A stretch of DNA of 64,000 nt from Sandaracinus sp964481145 (GTDB taxonomy: Bacteria; Myxococcota_A; Polyangia; Polyangiales; Sandaracinaceae). Positions 42,094 to 53,200 of this stretch are shown here, in pieces. The position numbers and the translations under genes were made by a program. The stretch's first letter is position 1. Each line of letters starts with the position of its first letter. The notes below the pieces were generated by a model that worked only from the letters and a program-made list of their open reading frames with translations, was not told where the DNA came from and did no database searches. The DNA is taken from contig CAYZTA010000033.1 in the NCBI GenBank assembly GCA_964481145.1, forward strand, positions 1 to 64,000, in the 5' to 3' direction.

Positions 42094-43365
42094 TCACGTG
42101 AGCATCACAATCGGGGAAACAAGGATGCGACGCAAAGCAGCGAGATACTCCGCCCCCACGGCTCCATCGACCACGCGATGATCGCAAGAGAGCGTCATTC
42201 GCATCCTACGTCCAGGAACGACTTGTCCGTCTTTTACGACGGGCTCTTCACGCACCGCGCCGACCGCGAGGATCGCTCCTTCCGGAGGATTGATGACGGC
42301 CGCAAAATCCTCGATGCCATACATGCCGAGATTGGAGATCGAGAACGTCCCACCCGACATCTCTTCAGGCTTGAGCTTCTTGTCGCGCGCACGTGCGGCG
42401 AGCTCGCGCACCTCACGACCGATTTCAGCCACCCCCTTCCGATCCGCATCCCGAACGACCGGTGTCAAAAGCCCATCTGGCACGGCGACGGCGATCGAAA
42501 TATCGACCACCTGATGCTGTAAGATTCGATCGTCCGCAAACGATCGATTCGTGGCCGGCACACGCCGCAAAGCCACCGCACATGCTTTGATCAAGAGATC
42601 GTTGACCGACACTTTCTCGCCAATCTTTTCGAGCTCGGCATTGATCGCAGCGCGCGCTTCGAGGATCGGATCCGCATCCACATCGATCGTCAAATAAAAA
42701 TGAGGAACGGTCTGCTTCGAGGAGACGAGTCGTCGCGCGATCGTCTTCCGCATTTGGGTGAGCGGTTGCTCGAGCGGAAGGGGCCGCGCGCCCATCGGGA
42801 CGGGCGCACCTATCGACACTCCGGGCGGTCCGCTCGCGAGCACGGCATCCACATCGCGCTTGATGATTCGCCCGCCAGGACCACTTCCTTTCACACGACC
42901 GAGATCGAGTTCGTGTTCGCGTGCCATGCGACGCACGAGAGGCGACGCGAGCACCCTTCCCCCATTCGGTCGGCTCTCGACTGCGGGCTTGGCCGGCGGC
43001 TCTTTTGCTTCTGCATGCGCGACCGGTGCTTCTGCATGCGCGGGCGTGGCGACCTCTTTTGCGGGAGGCGGAGATGTGTTCGCAGAAACCTGTCCCGCCT
43101 GATCGAGCAGTGACGAGATGTCTTCACCAGCACGACCGAACACCGCGACGGGTTGATCGGGCATGAGTGTCGTCCCCTCGGGAGCAAGAATCTTGAGGAG
43201 CACGGTCTTATCGAAGGAGCGCCACTCCATCGTGGCCTTGTCCGTTTCGATTTCGGCCACGAGATCATCGACCTCGATGGCATCACCTTCCTTCTTGACC
43301 CACTTGGCGAGCGTCCCCTCTTCCATGGTGGGGGAGAGCTTCGGCAGTCCTACGATTTTCGCCAT
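42094..43365 (-). CDS. pdhC: Dihydrolipoamide acetyltransferase (E2) of pyruvate dehydrogenase
   Basis: A 423-residue E2 with one N-terminal lipoyl domain (lipoylated Lys in ETDKAT, near residue 43), an Ala/Pro/Glu-rich swinging linker, and a peripheral-subunit-binding domain (SPLVRRMAREHELDLGRVKG). The catalytic domain ends with SCDHRVVDGA, the H-x-x-x-D-G motif. It transfers acetyl from lipoate to CoA in the core of the complex. Upstream frame to 43512 overlaps pdhB and is rejected. ATG 43365 lies 11 bases after the pdhB stop. The E3 gene is not in this operon. Confidence 0.93.
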   Translation of the reverse strand: MAKIVGLPKLSPTMEEGTLAKWVKKEGDAIEVDDLVAEIETDKATMEWRSFDKTVLLKILAPEGTTLMPDQPVAVFGRAGEDISSLLDQAGQVSANTSPPPAKEVATPAHAEAPVAHAEAKEPPAKPAVESRPNGGRVLASPLVRRMAREHELDLGRVKGSGPGGRIIKRDVDAVLASGPPGVSIGAPVPMGARPLPLEQPLTQMRKTIARRLVSSKQTVPHFYLTIDVDADPILEARAAINAELEKIGEKVSVNDLLIKACAVALRRVPATNRSFADDRILQHQVVDISIAVAVPDGLLTPVVRDADRKGVAEIGREVRELAARARDKKLKPEEMSGGTFSISNLGMYGIEDFAAVINPPEGAILAVGAVREEPVVKDGQVVPGRRMRMTLSCDHRVVDGAVGAEYLAALRRILVSPIVMLT

Positions 43366-43376
43366 CGCCTCAGACC

Positions 43377-44363
43377 TCAATCGAGATAAAGCACTTTTCG
43401 GATCGCCTCTCGAATGCGGTCCGGCCCCACGATCACTTGATTTTCGAGGTGCAATGCATAAGGCATGGGCACATCGAGATTTGTCGCACGCAAAATCGGA
43501 GCATCGAGCCAATCGAACGCATCACGCGTCACACGATCAACGATCTCGGCTCCCGGTCCCCCGTGCTCCCAGTGCTCATGCACGATGACACAACGATGTG
43601 TCTTCTTGACGCTCGCCACGATCGTATCGATGTCGAGCGGTCGCAACGTGCGCGGATCGATCACCTCGAGCTCGATTTCTTCTTTTGCCATTTCATCGGC
43701 GAGTTGCATGACCGTGTAATAGGGTCTTCCCCACGTCACGACCGTCACGTCCGCACCTTCGCGTGCGATGCGCGCTTGACCAAAGGGGATCGTCTCGTCC
43801 TCTTCCACCTCGGGCACTTGCCCTTTGACCCCGTAGAGCGTCTCGCCTTCCAAGAAGACGACAGGATTCTCATCGCGAATCGCGGTCTTCAAAAGCCCTT
43901 TTGCATCGCGGGGGGTCGAGGGACAAACGACACTCAGCCCAGGCACATTGCAGTAAAACGGCTCCACCGCGTGGCTATGTTGCGCTCCCACTTGCCGCGC
44001 CGAGCCATTGGGGCCCCGGAACACGATCGGCACGCGAAACTGCCCCGCGCTCATTTGGTACATCTTCGCGGCGTTGTTCACGATTTGATCGAACGCCACG
44101 AGCGAGAAGTTCCACGTCATGAATTCGATGATCGGTCGAAGGCCGGTCATCGCAGCTCCGACTCCCACACCAGCAAATCCCGCTTCGGCAATCGGCGTAT
44201 CGACCACTCGCTCACTGCCAAACTGCTCGAGCAAGCCACGGGTCACTTTATAAGCACCCTGGTAATGACCGACCTCTTCGCCCATCACGAAGACCTTCGG
44301 GTCGCGCGTCATCTCCTCGGCCATCGCCTCTTTGAGCGCATCACGGTAGGTCAACTCACGCAT
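43377..44363 (-). CDS. pdhB: Pyruvate dehydrogenase E1 component, beta subunit
   Basis: A 328-residue E1-beta with the usual start MRELTYRDALKEAMAEEM, then FVMGEEVGHYQGAYKVTRGL and the central PIVFRGPNGSARQVGAQHSH. The C-terminal transketolase part has HEHWEHGGPGAEI. With E1-alpha it decarboxylates pyruvate on thiamine diphosphate and acetylates the E2 lipoyl arm. Its start overlaps the end of pdhA by 8 bases. The sequence fits acetyl- rather than branched-chain-specific enzymes, but that is a judgement by resemblance. Confidence 0.93.
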   Translation of the reverse strand: MRELTYRDALKEAMAEEMTRDPKVFVMGEEVGHYQGAYKVTRGLLEQFGSERVVDTPIAEAGFAGVGVGAAMTGLRPIIEFMTWNFSLVAFDQIVNNAAKMYQMSAGQFRVPIVFRGPNGSARQVGAQHSHAVEPFYCNVPGLSVVCPSTPRDAKGLLKTAIRDENPVVFLEGETLYGVKGQVPEVEEDETIPFGQARIAREGADVTVVTWGRPYYTVMQLADEMAKEEIELEVIDPRTLRPLDIDTIVASVKKTHRCVIVHEHWEHGGPGAEIVDRVTRDAFDWLDAPILRATNLDVPMPYALHLENQVIVGPDRIREAIRKVLYLD

Positions 44364-45381
44364 CTCGCCCTCCGCCTTCCGACGGTGCCATCACGAACTG
44401 CCGCATCGACGACTCTTGCGCCGGCTCGCTTTCATCGGCGAACCGCACGGCTTCCGTGATCACGTCCTCTACCTCGGCTTCAATCGCCGCGACTTCCTCT
44501 TCCGAAGCTCCCATTGTGAGCAGCTTCTCACGCGCAATCCTGACAGGATCGCCCTTTTGCTTTCGCAGCTCGACCTCTTCGGTCGTTCTGTATTTTCCGG
44601 GATCCGACATCGAATGCCCGCGGAAGCGATAGGTCAAAATCTCGATCAACGTCGGGCCTTCTCCGCGTCGCGCCCGGTCCACAGCGCGCGCGATTCGATC
44701 GCGGACCAGGATCACATCCTGTCCCTCGAAACGATCCCGCGACATTCCATATCCAGGTGCTTTGTCAGTGATGTCGCGCGCTGGCAGCGTACGTTCGAGC
44801 GGCGTGCCCATTGAATATTCGTTGTTCTCGCACACGAAGACGATCGGCAGCTTCCAAAGCCCCGCGAGCGATAGCCCTTCGTGAAAGCCACCAATATTCG
44901 TCGCACCATCACCAAAGAAACACAGCACGACCTCATCGGTCTTCAAGTATTGGCAACGAAATCCGACTCCAGAGGCCAACGCGCAATGCCCTCCGACGAT
45001 GCCGTGCCCTCCGAGGAAGCGATTGGGCGCGTCGAACATATGCATCGAGCCGCCAAGCCCACGCGAGCAACCGGTGTCCTTGCCGAACAACTCCGCCATG
45101 ATCGCGTTCGGCGAAGTTCCACGCGTCAGAGCAAAGCCGTGATCTCGGTAGGTCGTGATGATCCAATCGGTCTTGCGCACCGCCGCCTCGACGCCGACGG
45201 CAATCGCCTCTTGACCAATGTAGAGGTGAAGAAAGCCTCCAATCTTTCCCTGCACATACGCGCGAGCGGCCTCTTCCTCGAGCCGTCGAATCGTCTGCAT
45301 GGAGCGGAACATCGATACGAGCTCGCTTCGCTCCACACGAGGCGCCGCGCTGTCTTCCGCCTGCGAGACCACAGAACCCAT
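44356..45381 (-). CDS. pdhA: Pyruvate dehydrogenase E1 component, alpha subunit
   Basis: A 341-residue E1-alpha with the thiamine-diphosphate motif GDGATNIGGFHEGLSLAGLW, ending in CENN, and the phosphorylation-loop-like region YRFRGHSMSDPGKYRT. N-terminal MFRSMQTIRRLEEEAARAYV and GKIGGFLHLYIGQEAIAVG are typical. GGAGG lies 6 bases before the ATG. It is the first gene of a co-directional run that continues without a large gap to 36503. Its supply of acetyl-CoA could feed the polyketide-type genes at the end of that run, but they may have their own promoters. Confidence 0.93.
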   Translation of the reverse strand: MGSVVSQAEDSAAPRVERSELVSMFRSMQTIRRLEEEAARAYVQGKIGGFLHLYIGQEAIAVGVEAAVRKTDWIITTYRDHGFALTRGTSPNAIMAELFGKDTGCSRGLGGSMHMFDAPNRFLGGHGIVGGHCALASGVGFRCQYLKTDEVVLCFFGDGATNIGGFHEGLSLAGLWKLPIVFVCENNEYSMGTPLERTLPARDITDKAPGYGMSRDRFEGQDVILVRDRIARAVDRARRGEGPTLIEILTYRFRGHSMSDPGKYRTTEEVELRKQKGDPVRIAREKLLTMGASEEEVAAIEAEVEDVITEAVRFADESEPAQESSMRQFVMAPSEGGGRDA

Positions 45382-45433
45382 GTCGTTCCTCCGAAGGCCC
45401 GGAGCCTAGCACGATTGAGCTCTCAAATACGAA

Positions 45434-45469
45434 AGCCCGGGCGTCCTTCAATGGACACGCCGGGCCTTC
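45434..45469 (-). terminator. Bulged hairpin terminator after the giant metzincin operon
   Basis: The arms 45434-45447 and 45454-45469 pair over about 12 bases with small bulges around a 6-base loop (TTCAAT). On the minus strand the stem is followed by a T-rich stretch (CTTTCGTATTTG). It lies about 20 bases beyond the stop at 45491. Confidence 0.6.
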
Positions 45470-45490
45470 TGGCTCATCGACTGATCTCGA

Positions 45491-48400
45491 TCAGAGCGGG
45501 CTGTTGACGCCAAACGCGCGTTGAAGCTCGATCAGTGTCTCGAGGAAAGATTCGTTCCTCTCGAGAGTCGCTTGCCGTCTGGTCAGCTCCTGAGCTTGCT
45601 CTGGCGTGCGAGTCGGGAGTGCCTCGAGCTCTCGGATGCGCGCTTGGTTCGTCGTGAGCTGATAGAGGAGTTGGAATCCGAGCTGCTCCTCCTCCAGGTT
45701 GAAGTCGATGCGCGTCCGCACCTTCACCGCCACGTATGTCACGTGCAAACGATTGGATTCGTACGTGATGTAGTCGGCATCATCGGGGTCGGTGCACACG
45801 TCATGACCTGGCTCGATCGCAACACCAAACGAACAGGTCGGAGTTCCATCCGGCTGCCGATCGGGGATGTCGAAGCCATCACCATTGCCCAGCTTGAACA
45901 CAGCGAGCCGCTGCTCCCACGAAGTATCGTAATACACCGGGAACTCGAGAAGCGCGTATGCCGTTGCATAGAAGCGCAGGACGTCGTTGCTCGTCCCTCC
46001 GATGACGCTGCCTGGGAACGCCTCGACGTTGGAATCGCGGCACGGCACGGTGCGACCCCCTTCTTGGCAGCTCCCAAACAGCAGACCACGATACCAGTTC
46101 ACGTATTCCAGGGTTGGCTCCCCTCCAGCCATCCTGACGCGAGGCGCGTACCAGTGAGGATCATCGAGGATGTAGCCACCAAAGAGCTCCGTCATTTCGA
46201 CCGGGAACAGATCGAGGAAGTTCAAAAAGAACCGCTCATCTACGGTGAAGCTCAAACCCCAATCGCGAATAGTGAGCGCTCGAAGTGCATAGAGCTTGTC
46301 GAAGAAAGTCCCTGCGCGCTCGAGGCGGAAGAAGCCGAGAAGCCCTTCCTGATAAGCCGACCAAGTATGGAAACCTTGTCCTGGCTCGAGCGAAAACGCG
46401 GAACCCGGCATGTCGAGCGCTTCTCCCATATGACGATACGTGTCCGTCGGAGCGTCGTACTCGTATGAACCCACATCGGGGAGCTGCGCGAGGTAGGAGA
46501 AGAAGTTCATTGCTTCAATGGACGCCATGAACTGATCTTCGAAACCGAGCGGTCCCACGTCTCTCGAAAAGCTGGGTTCGTAGTAGTAGCGGAAGAGCAA
46601 GTGTTGGTAGATCTTTGCCGCATCGGGCACCCAACGCAGGCTCCGAGCACCCGATTGGAAGGGGCGACGGAAGCGGCGGAAGTATGCCGTTGGATAACTC
46701 TGCTCCCACGCGAGTCGCATGTTGGCGATGACTTCGAGGAAGCTTTCACCTGCGTCGAAGACGTTGCACCACGAGATATCGTTCAAGCGGCTATTCGAAC
46801 AGAACAGGTAATTGACCGGATAATGCTCGAGTGCGCCGCCCGAACGATACGCCAGACCATCCACGTAATCGATGAAATCCTCATCGAAATTCGAGCAGAT
46901 GCAATGCCTTGCGGCTTCAGGATCGTCAATCTCCCCACAGGGAATCGGGATCGACGAGTAACGCGGATTCGAAACACAACGCTGATAGACGTCTTGTCCG
47001 GGTGAAAGCGCCGCCGACCCCTGCGCATACGGACACTGGACGTCCGTCTGACATTGATCACCGCCGCGATACCAAGTCCAGAGCTCACGCCCATGCTCAT
47101 CCGAACGAAGGATGTCGTGGCGTGAGCTTCCCGGTTCGCGATGGCGCGGATCACCCTGGAATGCCTCGACCATATTGAAGTAGTTGAAGGAGATCGCCGC
47201 GAAATCATAGAAGCCGATTCCCATCGAATCGGATTCGTCACCGGGATAATCCATCGTGCTCGCGGTGCTCCAGTTGCCGAGGCCGCGAAGAGTCCGCTGA
47301 TTGCGGATGTTCTGGTACTCCTCGAGCCAGGCGACCTGTTCCTCATCGGTCACAGCGCCATCACGATTGGCATCGAAGCTCGTCAGGAGCGGCAAAGCGC
47401 ACGAGGTCGCCTGACCCGCGAGGTTCTGGCAATCATTGGCCATCTCGATATTGAAATAACCAGGATTGTAATTGTCGCGATCCAGCGTCGCCGCGAAGTT
47501 GTGCTCGAGTCCGAGTCCATGTCCGAGCTCGTGTTGCATCACGGCCCGATGGAACCCCTGCGCCCAACGCACACGCGCCGTTGCAGGCAGAACACCTTCG
47601 AATGCGTTGGCCCAATACCGCTGATATTGGCTCAACAGCTGATATTCGTTTTCGAAGAGCATGCATGTTCCAGTCTGTTCGATCAGCTGCATGCGTCGAC
47701 GCTCTGCCATCACGCCATCTTCGAATCCCCCTCGAAGAGGAGACGCAAGATTGAGCATGTCCTCCGAGACACCCGCACGATTGGATTGCGCCAATGCAGC
47801 GGGCATCACTCCCAAGGCTCCCATCTGCCGAGCGGCCAGTTGTTCGACCGGTCCGGAAGCGGCAACCGGGAACGTCTCGGACAGAATCCCTTCTGCGAAG
47901 CGACGTTCAAGAGGGGTGCCCACGAGCGAGTTGATGCGATGGCTGTGCGTCAGCGAGCGTCCTTCGGCCCCGTGAAGTTCACGAACACGTGACGCATTGG
48001 CTTCGATGACGTCCTCGAAGTGGGCGCCAAGAGCGACCGGCAATCCCGATCCAGAACGGGGTCTCACTCCATCCATTCCGGAAGGAGCCACGCCCACAGG
48101 GGCTCGCACACGACCCAGCCGATCGAAATATGCCCGGATTTCCTCACCCTGGAAGAGAGGATCCGCGGATTCCTCGCCACGAAGGATAGGCCAAATATTG
48201 ATGGCCACCTGAGACACATTGTCGAGACACAGCCCGCCCATATTGACGGGCGAAATCAGAGCTTCGCCGGTCAGCGGATCTTGGTTCGGCTGCATGACGC
48301 CGCACCAACCGGCACCCGCGCCACTCACGTAGTTGTAGAACTGATATCGAAGATCACCGAGCTGCTGACACGCCGCCCCAGGCGCATCGCCCACGGTCGG

Positions 48401-50227
48401 ATTGCGATCGCAATCATTGACATCGAGGACAAGCATGCATTCCGGACCACGGAAGCGATACTCATACACGTCCTTCACGCCGTTGTTGTTGCCATCCACT
48501 TCGTAATCCGAGAAATCACTCGGATTCTCGAGATCGGTGGGCCCTTCGATCCAACATTGATAAGGATCGGTCTCCCCCGTACGTTGCTCGGGCGTGAGAA
48601 AGAAGTTCGTCCGATATGGACACGTCATCGTCCCAGGCACGACTTCCGGCGATAGGAACCCATCGCGGCAGAAGCAATACTGCGTGGGATTCGTGCTCTG
48701 ACAAGCCACATCAGCTCCCACCGGAGGGGGCGGAGTCGTCCGCCCCGTGCGCGGATCTTCCATGCCTTCACGCATCTCACGGTTGCTGCGCATGAACGCT
48801 TCGTTCCACTGCGCAATGCTCTCGAATGCGCTGTGTACGAGATATTCAGGGTAATGTGCGCTCAGCGTGTAATGAACCGCGCGCACATTGCGTTGTGAGA
48901 GCGGGACTGTGCACTTGCGCGCGAAAGGATCACAGGTCGAGCCCCCACGATTGGGATCCGACGCGCCCTCCACATCATAACGACCATTGCACTGCCAATC
49001 GGCGATGCATTCCTGATCTGTCAGTGAGTTGCTGTAGAAGTTGTGACGTAGTCGATAGTAGGTGAGGAAATCAGTTTCCCCGAGCTCTGAAGTCAGACCT
49101 CCAACGCAAAGATGCGTTTCTCCATCGCACAACAACTCGCATTCGATGCCAAACTCAGGATCACAACCAGGATCACAATCGCGATCGGAGTCACAGTGGC
49201 GACCCACCATCGAACGGTCCAATCCACCGCGAGAATACGTGCGGGACTCGGTCCGAATAATTCCGAAGCGGTCATACTCGCTATTGGCGAGCGTTTCGAC
49301 CGCATACTCGTGCATCGGTGGAACGCGAAGGAAGGCATCTCGAATCGTCACGGCGATCGAGGTCTGACAAGTCGATCCGGCACACTGTAGAGGCGTCCAA
49401 AGTTCTTGGGTAACGAACGACATATAGTGGATGGTGTCTTCCGAACCAGCCGGCCATTCATCGCCGAAGCGGTAACACGCGCCATCGCTCTCACCCGTGG
49501 CAGCACATGGTGTCTCGTCGCCAAGTTCTACGAACTGAGGCGCCCACTCGGCGGGCAGATCGCAGCGTGAGTTCGGATCTTCGGGATTCGGGCAGAGTCC
49601 CTGATCACTGATCCCGAGCGGCGCCGACTCACGTCGGAATTGGCCGAACAACTGTTCGATCTCGAGCCCAGCTCCGAAGAGACCCCATGAAACGAGGTTT
49701 CGAGACCAATCGATACGAACGAAACGGCGATCGTACCAACGTCGGTCCTGATTCTCAGTCACGACATTGCTGGGTTCACCCGTCACGGAGCTGTATTCTT
49801 GACGAATATCGAAGTGACCCAAGATGGCGTACGCCGCGAGGGGTTGACCACGGAACTCGGGCGTGCGCGCGTCCGCCGAGGATCCTTGGACGATCTCGTT
49901 CGCGCGGTACGCATAGATGAAGTTCTCGTCGATCACCCAACGGATGCGTCCAACGACCCCCGATTGCGACGCGATGTCGAAGCTCGCAGTGGCTCCCGGC
50001 CACGGAGCACTCGCACCGGTTGCTCCGATCGCCCAAGAGGCGTCGTCGGAGATATCGATGACGGTATGAGTGAACCACCACTCCCCTTCGAACACATTTT
50101 TATCGATAAAGTTCGTTTGGACCCGCTCGATACGAGGCCCTGGCTCGATGCAGCCGGGAATGAGCCCACCCACGAACAAAGCGAGGAGAGCAAAGCCGAA
50201 TGCGGAACGAAGCTTCTTCGTGGTCAT
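45491..50227 (-). CDS. Giant metzincin-type zinc metalloprotease lipoprotein B
   Basis: A 1578-residue predicted lipoprotein (signal LRSAFGFALLALFVGGLIPG with Cys next) with a full metzincin zinc site HELGHGLGLEH starting near residue 899 (H-E-x-x-H-x-x-G-x-x-H) and a Met-turn candidate STMDYPGD about 90 residues later. The N-terminal 300 residues repeat motifs of the neighbouring paralogue (RIRWVIDENFIYAYRANEIV; WYDRRFVRIDWSRNLVSW). A Cys-rich region follows (CDSDRDCDPGCDPEFGIECE). ATG 50227 fits the lipoprotein signal best; in-frame ATGs at 50260-50272 are possible. It probably acts on the cell surface as an anchored protease. Length far exceeds classical metzincins; the N-terminal and C-terminal regions are unassigned. 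Confidence 0.8.
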   Translation of the reverse strand: MTTKKLRSAFGFALLALFVGGLIPGCIEPGPRIERVQTNFIDKNVFEGEWWFTHTVIDISDDASWAIGATGASAPWPGATASFDIASQSGVVGRIRWVIDENFIYAYRANEIVQGSSADARTPEFRGQPLAAYAILGHFDIRQEYSSVTGEPSNVVTENQDRRWYDRRFVRIDWSRNLVSWGLFGAGLEIEQLFGQFRRESAPLGISDQGLCPNPEDPNSRCDLPAEWAPQFVELGDETPCAATGESDGACYRFGDEWPAGSEDTIHYMSFVTQELWTPLQCAGSTCQTSIAVTIRDAFLRVPPMHEYAVETLANSEYDRFGIIRTESRTYSRGGLDRSMVGRHCDSDRDCDPGCDPEFGIECELLCDGETHLCVGGLTSELGETDFLTYYRLRHNFYSNSLTDQECIADWQCNGRYDVEGASDPNRGGSTCDPFARKCTVPLSQRNVRAVHYTLSAHYPEYLVHSAFESIAQWNEAFMRSNREMREGMEDPRTGRTTPPPPVGADVACQSTNPTQYCFCRDGFLSPEVVPGTMTCPYRTNFFLTPEQRTGETDPYQCWIEGPTDLENPSDFSDYEVDGNNNGVKDVYEYRFRGPECMLVLDVNDCDRNPTVGDAPGAACQQLGDLRYQFYNYVSGAGAGWCGVMQPNQDPLTGEALISPVNMGGLCLDNVSQVAINIWPILRGEESADPLFQGEEIRAYFDRLGRVRAPVGVAPSGMDGVRPRSGSGLPVALGAHFEDVIEANASRVRELHGAEGRSLTHSHRINSLVGTPLERRFAEGILSETFPVAASGPVEQLAARQMGALGVMPAALAQSNRAGVSEDMLNLASPLRGGFEDGVMAERRRMQLIEQTGTCMLFENEYQLLSQYQRYWANAFEGVLPATARVRWAQGFHRAVMQHELGHGLGLEHNFAATLDRDNYNPGYFNIEMANDCQNLAGQATSCALPLLTSFDANRDGAVTDEEQVAWLEEYQNIRNQRTLRGLGNWSTASTMDYPGDESDSMGIGFYDFAAISFNYFNMVEAFQGDPRHREPGSSRHDILRSDEHGRELWTWYRGGDQCQTDVQCPYAQGSAALSPGQDVYQRCVSNPRYSSIPIPCGEIDDPEAARHCICSNFDEDFIDYVDGLAYRSGGALEHYPVNYLFCSNSRLNDISWCNVFDAGESFLEVIANMRLAWEQSYPTAYFRRFRRPFQSGARSLRWVPDAAKIYQHLLFRYYYEPSFSRDVGPLGFEDQFMASIEAMNFFSYLAQLPDVGSYEYDAPTDTYRHMGEALDMPGSAFSLEPGQGFHTWSAYQEGLLGFFRLERAGTFFDKLYALRALTIRDWGLSFTVDERFFLNFLDLFPVEMTELFGGYILDDPHWYAPRVRMAGGEPTLEYVNWYRGLLFGSCQEGGRTVPCRDSNVEAFPGSVIGGTSNDVLRFYATAYALLEFPVYYDTSWEQRLAVFKLGNGDGFDIPDRQPDGTPTCSFGVAIEPGHDVCTDPDDADYITYESNRLHVTYVAVKVRTRIDFNLEEEQLGFQLLYQLTTNQARIRELEALPTRTPEQAQELTRRQATLERNESFLETLIELQRAFGVNSPL

Positions 50228-50283
50228 GGTGGTCGCCTTGAGATTCCGGAAATTCATGGAGTGCATGCTCATGGCTCGCTTTC

Positions 50284-53200
50284 TCAGATTTCCGGCCGCG
50301 GGTAAGGAAGCGGGATGTTAATCCCAAATTCGCGTTCGAGCTGAGTCAGGTATCCAAAGAACGATTCGAGATCACGAACGCGGAAATCGAGACGATCGAT
50401 CTCGTTGTTACGAGTGGTCGCGGTGGTCGGAATGACATAGGAAAGAGAGGTATAAAGAGCGAACTCTTCAGGGGAGAGGTTTGCTGCGATGTTCTCTTCG
50501 CTGTTCGCGGGACCGCCGAAATCACCACGGAAGGCGCGTAGTGCCCTGAGGATGAGTGTGCTGTCACGCGCCTCGCGTACCATCGCGAAGGCGATCGATT
50601 CCTGATTGATCAATCCACCCTGCCCTGGTGTCAGCTGCCAAGCGAGATAGCTCTTTCCAAAGCGATCGCTGGTGTAACGGACGAAATCCGTTCCTTCGAT
50701 ACCCTCGGCGGCGTTGCAATCTCCCGACCCCTCGACACAGAGGAAGAGCTGAGTCTGGAAGCTCGTGTCGTAGTAGACCGGGAACTGCGACAGACCATAA
50801 ATCGCCGCATAGTTTTGAAGCGCAGTCGAGCGATTGTTGAGAATATAAAACCGTTCCGCGTCATTGGGGCGATACGTCACGTCGGCGGGATGGGGCCGAC
50901 AGCTCGTCGAGCCTGGGGTCGAACAATCACCACGATAGAAATCCATATAGACAATGCGAGGATCTCGACATGAGGGGAACGTTCCACCGCAAATGACACG
51001 GGGCATGTGCTGAGTTGGATTGTCCGAAATCATCCCAGTGAAAAGCTGATTCATTTCATTGGGGAAGATGTCGTACATATTCGTGAAATACATGAGATCT
51101 GCTCCGTAGAGCGGCGAGATCCCGCGCGCCGTCAGGAGCTGCATCGTGATCACCTTATCGACGAACGAACCCATGCGCTCGATGCGATTGATTCCAGTCA
51201 ACCCAGACTGATAAACCGACTGGAAAAAGCGACCTTGTCCGATGTTGATCTGCAGTTGACCGCGGGCAGACACCGGATCCGCGCTGAACTGCTGATACCG
51301 TTGATATCCTGAGTTCCACTCGTAAGAGCCAATCTCAGGCTCCGCGAGAATTCGCGCCATGAAGTTGAGGCTGTCCACAGTCGCCAGGAACTGGTCGTCA
51401 AAAGCCCATGGCCCTTGGGTGTTCCGGAACGCGGGATCCGTCTGATATCGATAAATCAGGTTCTGCTGAATATTGATCAGCGGGAAGAGATACCGAAGCA
51501 AACCATCGATATATGAATTGTAGCCAAACGTGCGACGGTATCGGCGGAACGCCTGGAAGATATAGTTCCGCTCGTACGATTCCATCCCATTGCGGACCAT
51601 CTCGCGGAAGCTATCGCCTTCGTCGAAGAGGTTGCACCACGGCATCGTCCGTGTATTTGCGCGGAGGTCATCGCAATAACGGAACTCGACCGGCACCCAT
51701 TCAGGTGACCCCGCCAAGCTCGCGGAGAAGGCGCGGGCATCGCTGTCGAAGTTGCTGCACACACTTCGGGTCGCAACCGTTGGGTGAGGAACACAGCTCT
51801 GCACGAGCCCCGTGGCGTGATTCGCGGCAAGGAGCTCGCTCGCTCGTGAGCCGTTGGCCGAATATGGACACACCATAACCTCGCTACACGACTCACCACC
51901 ACGATACCACTTGATGCCTTCGCGGGCCGTATTGGCAGGATTGATATCCTCGATGCGAAGCCCCGCGGTGTTGTGATAGATGTCGACGATGTCGCCATAT
52001 CCAAAACGGATGGCCATGCGATCGTAGTTTCCTGCGCCTTGAATGCGCTGATACCACTGCGGCGTGTAGTCCATCACCGACGCGTTCATCCACGTGTCGA
52101 TGCCAGCAAGCTCACGCGTCCTTCGCGCTTCGGAGTACGCCCGCTCGTATGCTTGTGATTCGGCGACACTGAATCCGGGGGTCCCATCGGTGTCGAATCG
52201 CGTCGGATCCGGAAGCGGATAAGCTTCATCGATGAGGTAGTAGTCTGGCTCGTAGTTGTCGGAGTCTGCCGTCCCTCCGAAATCATGGAGCAAGCCGAGG
52301 CAGTGGCCCATCTCATGAACTTGAGTGTCGCGATATAGCCGTCGGTTCAGCTCGATCTCCACGCGGGCACGCGGCCAATTGCGATGTTGATTCACAAACC
52401 ACACCACCGAATTGTCGGTGTACTCAGTGGACATGTGGAAAGCGTTCAAACCGCTGCGCACATTGAAGTCGAAGTGACGGTCGAGCTGCTCACCGACACC
52501 ATGTCGAAACGGTGAGGCCGCCTCCAGAATCGCCTCGTTCATGTCGTTCGACAGCATCGAGCTCGGCACGTTGTTCAGACCTGCCAAGACGAGAGCATCG
52601 ACGTTGGACATGAGCCGACGCTCGATGTCGGTGCCCACGAGGCTGCGGAGTCGATCCGAGAAGATGTTGGCACGACCTTCGGGCCCCTGGAGACGAGCGG
52701 CCCGCGCCATCGTGCGCTCCATGATCTGATTGATTTCGCTGCGGATGCTCGGATCTCCCGCGCTGCCATTGGCGAGAGCCACGTTGAAATCAATGCGCGG
52801 CGGCGCCGGCAGATCCACTCGGCCCGAGGCCTCGAGGAACGCGCGGATATCTTCACCCGTGAAGAACTCCTGATCCGTCGAGCGGCCGTTGATGAGGTCG
52901 TAGGTCTGCATCGCGCGGGTTCGCTGCGATTGCATGGCCGGACCACCGATGTTCGCGTCGCCTGCGATCACCTCACCCGTGATCGGATCGCCGCGGAGCT
53001 GCGCGACCCCCAGGAAGGGGGTTCCAGGTTGATCGACATAGCTCAAGAACTTGAATCGGATATCACCGCGTTCTTCGCATTCGATCGTCTCGCCCGCCTC
53101 GGACGCATCCGCCAAGGTCACGAGGTTACAGCTGTTCACTCGAAGCACGTTGACGCATTCGCTGCCTTCCATGCGCGCGCCAAACCAACCATTGAAGCTC

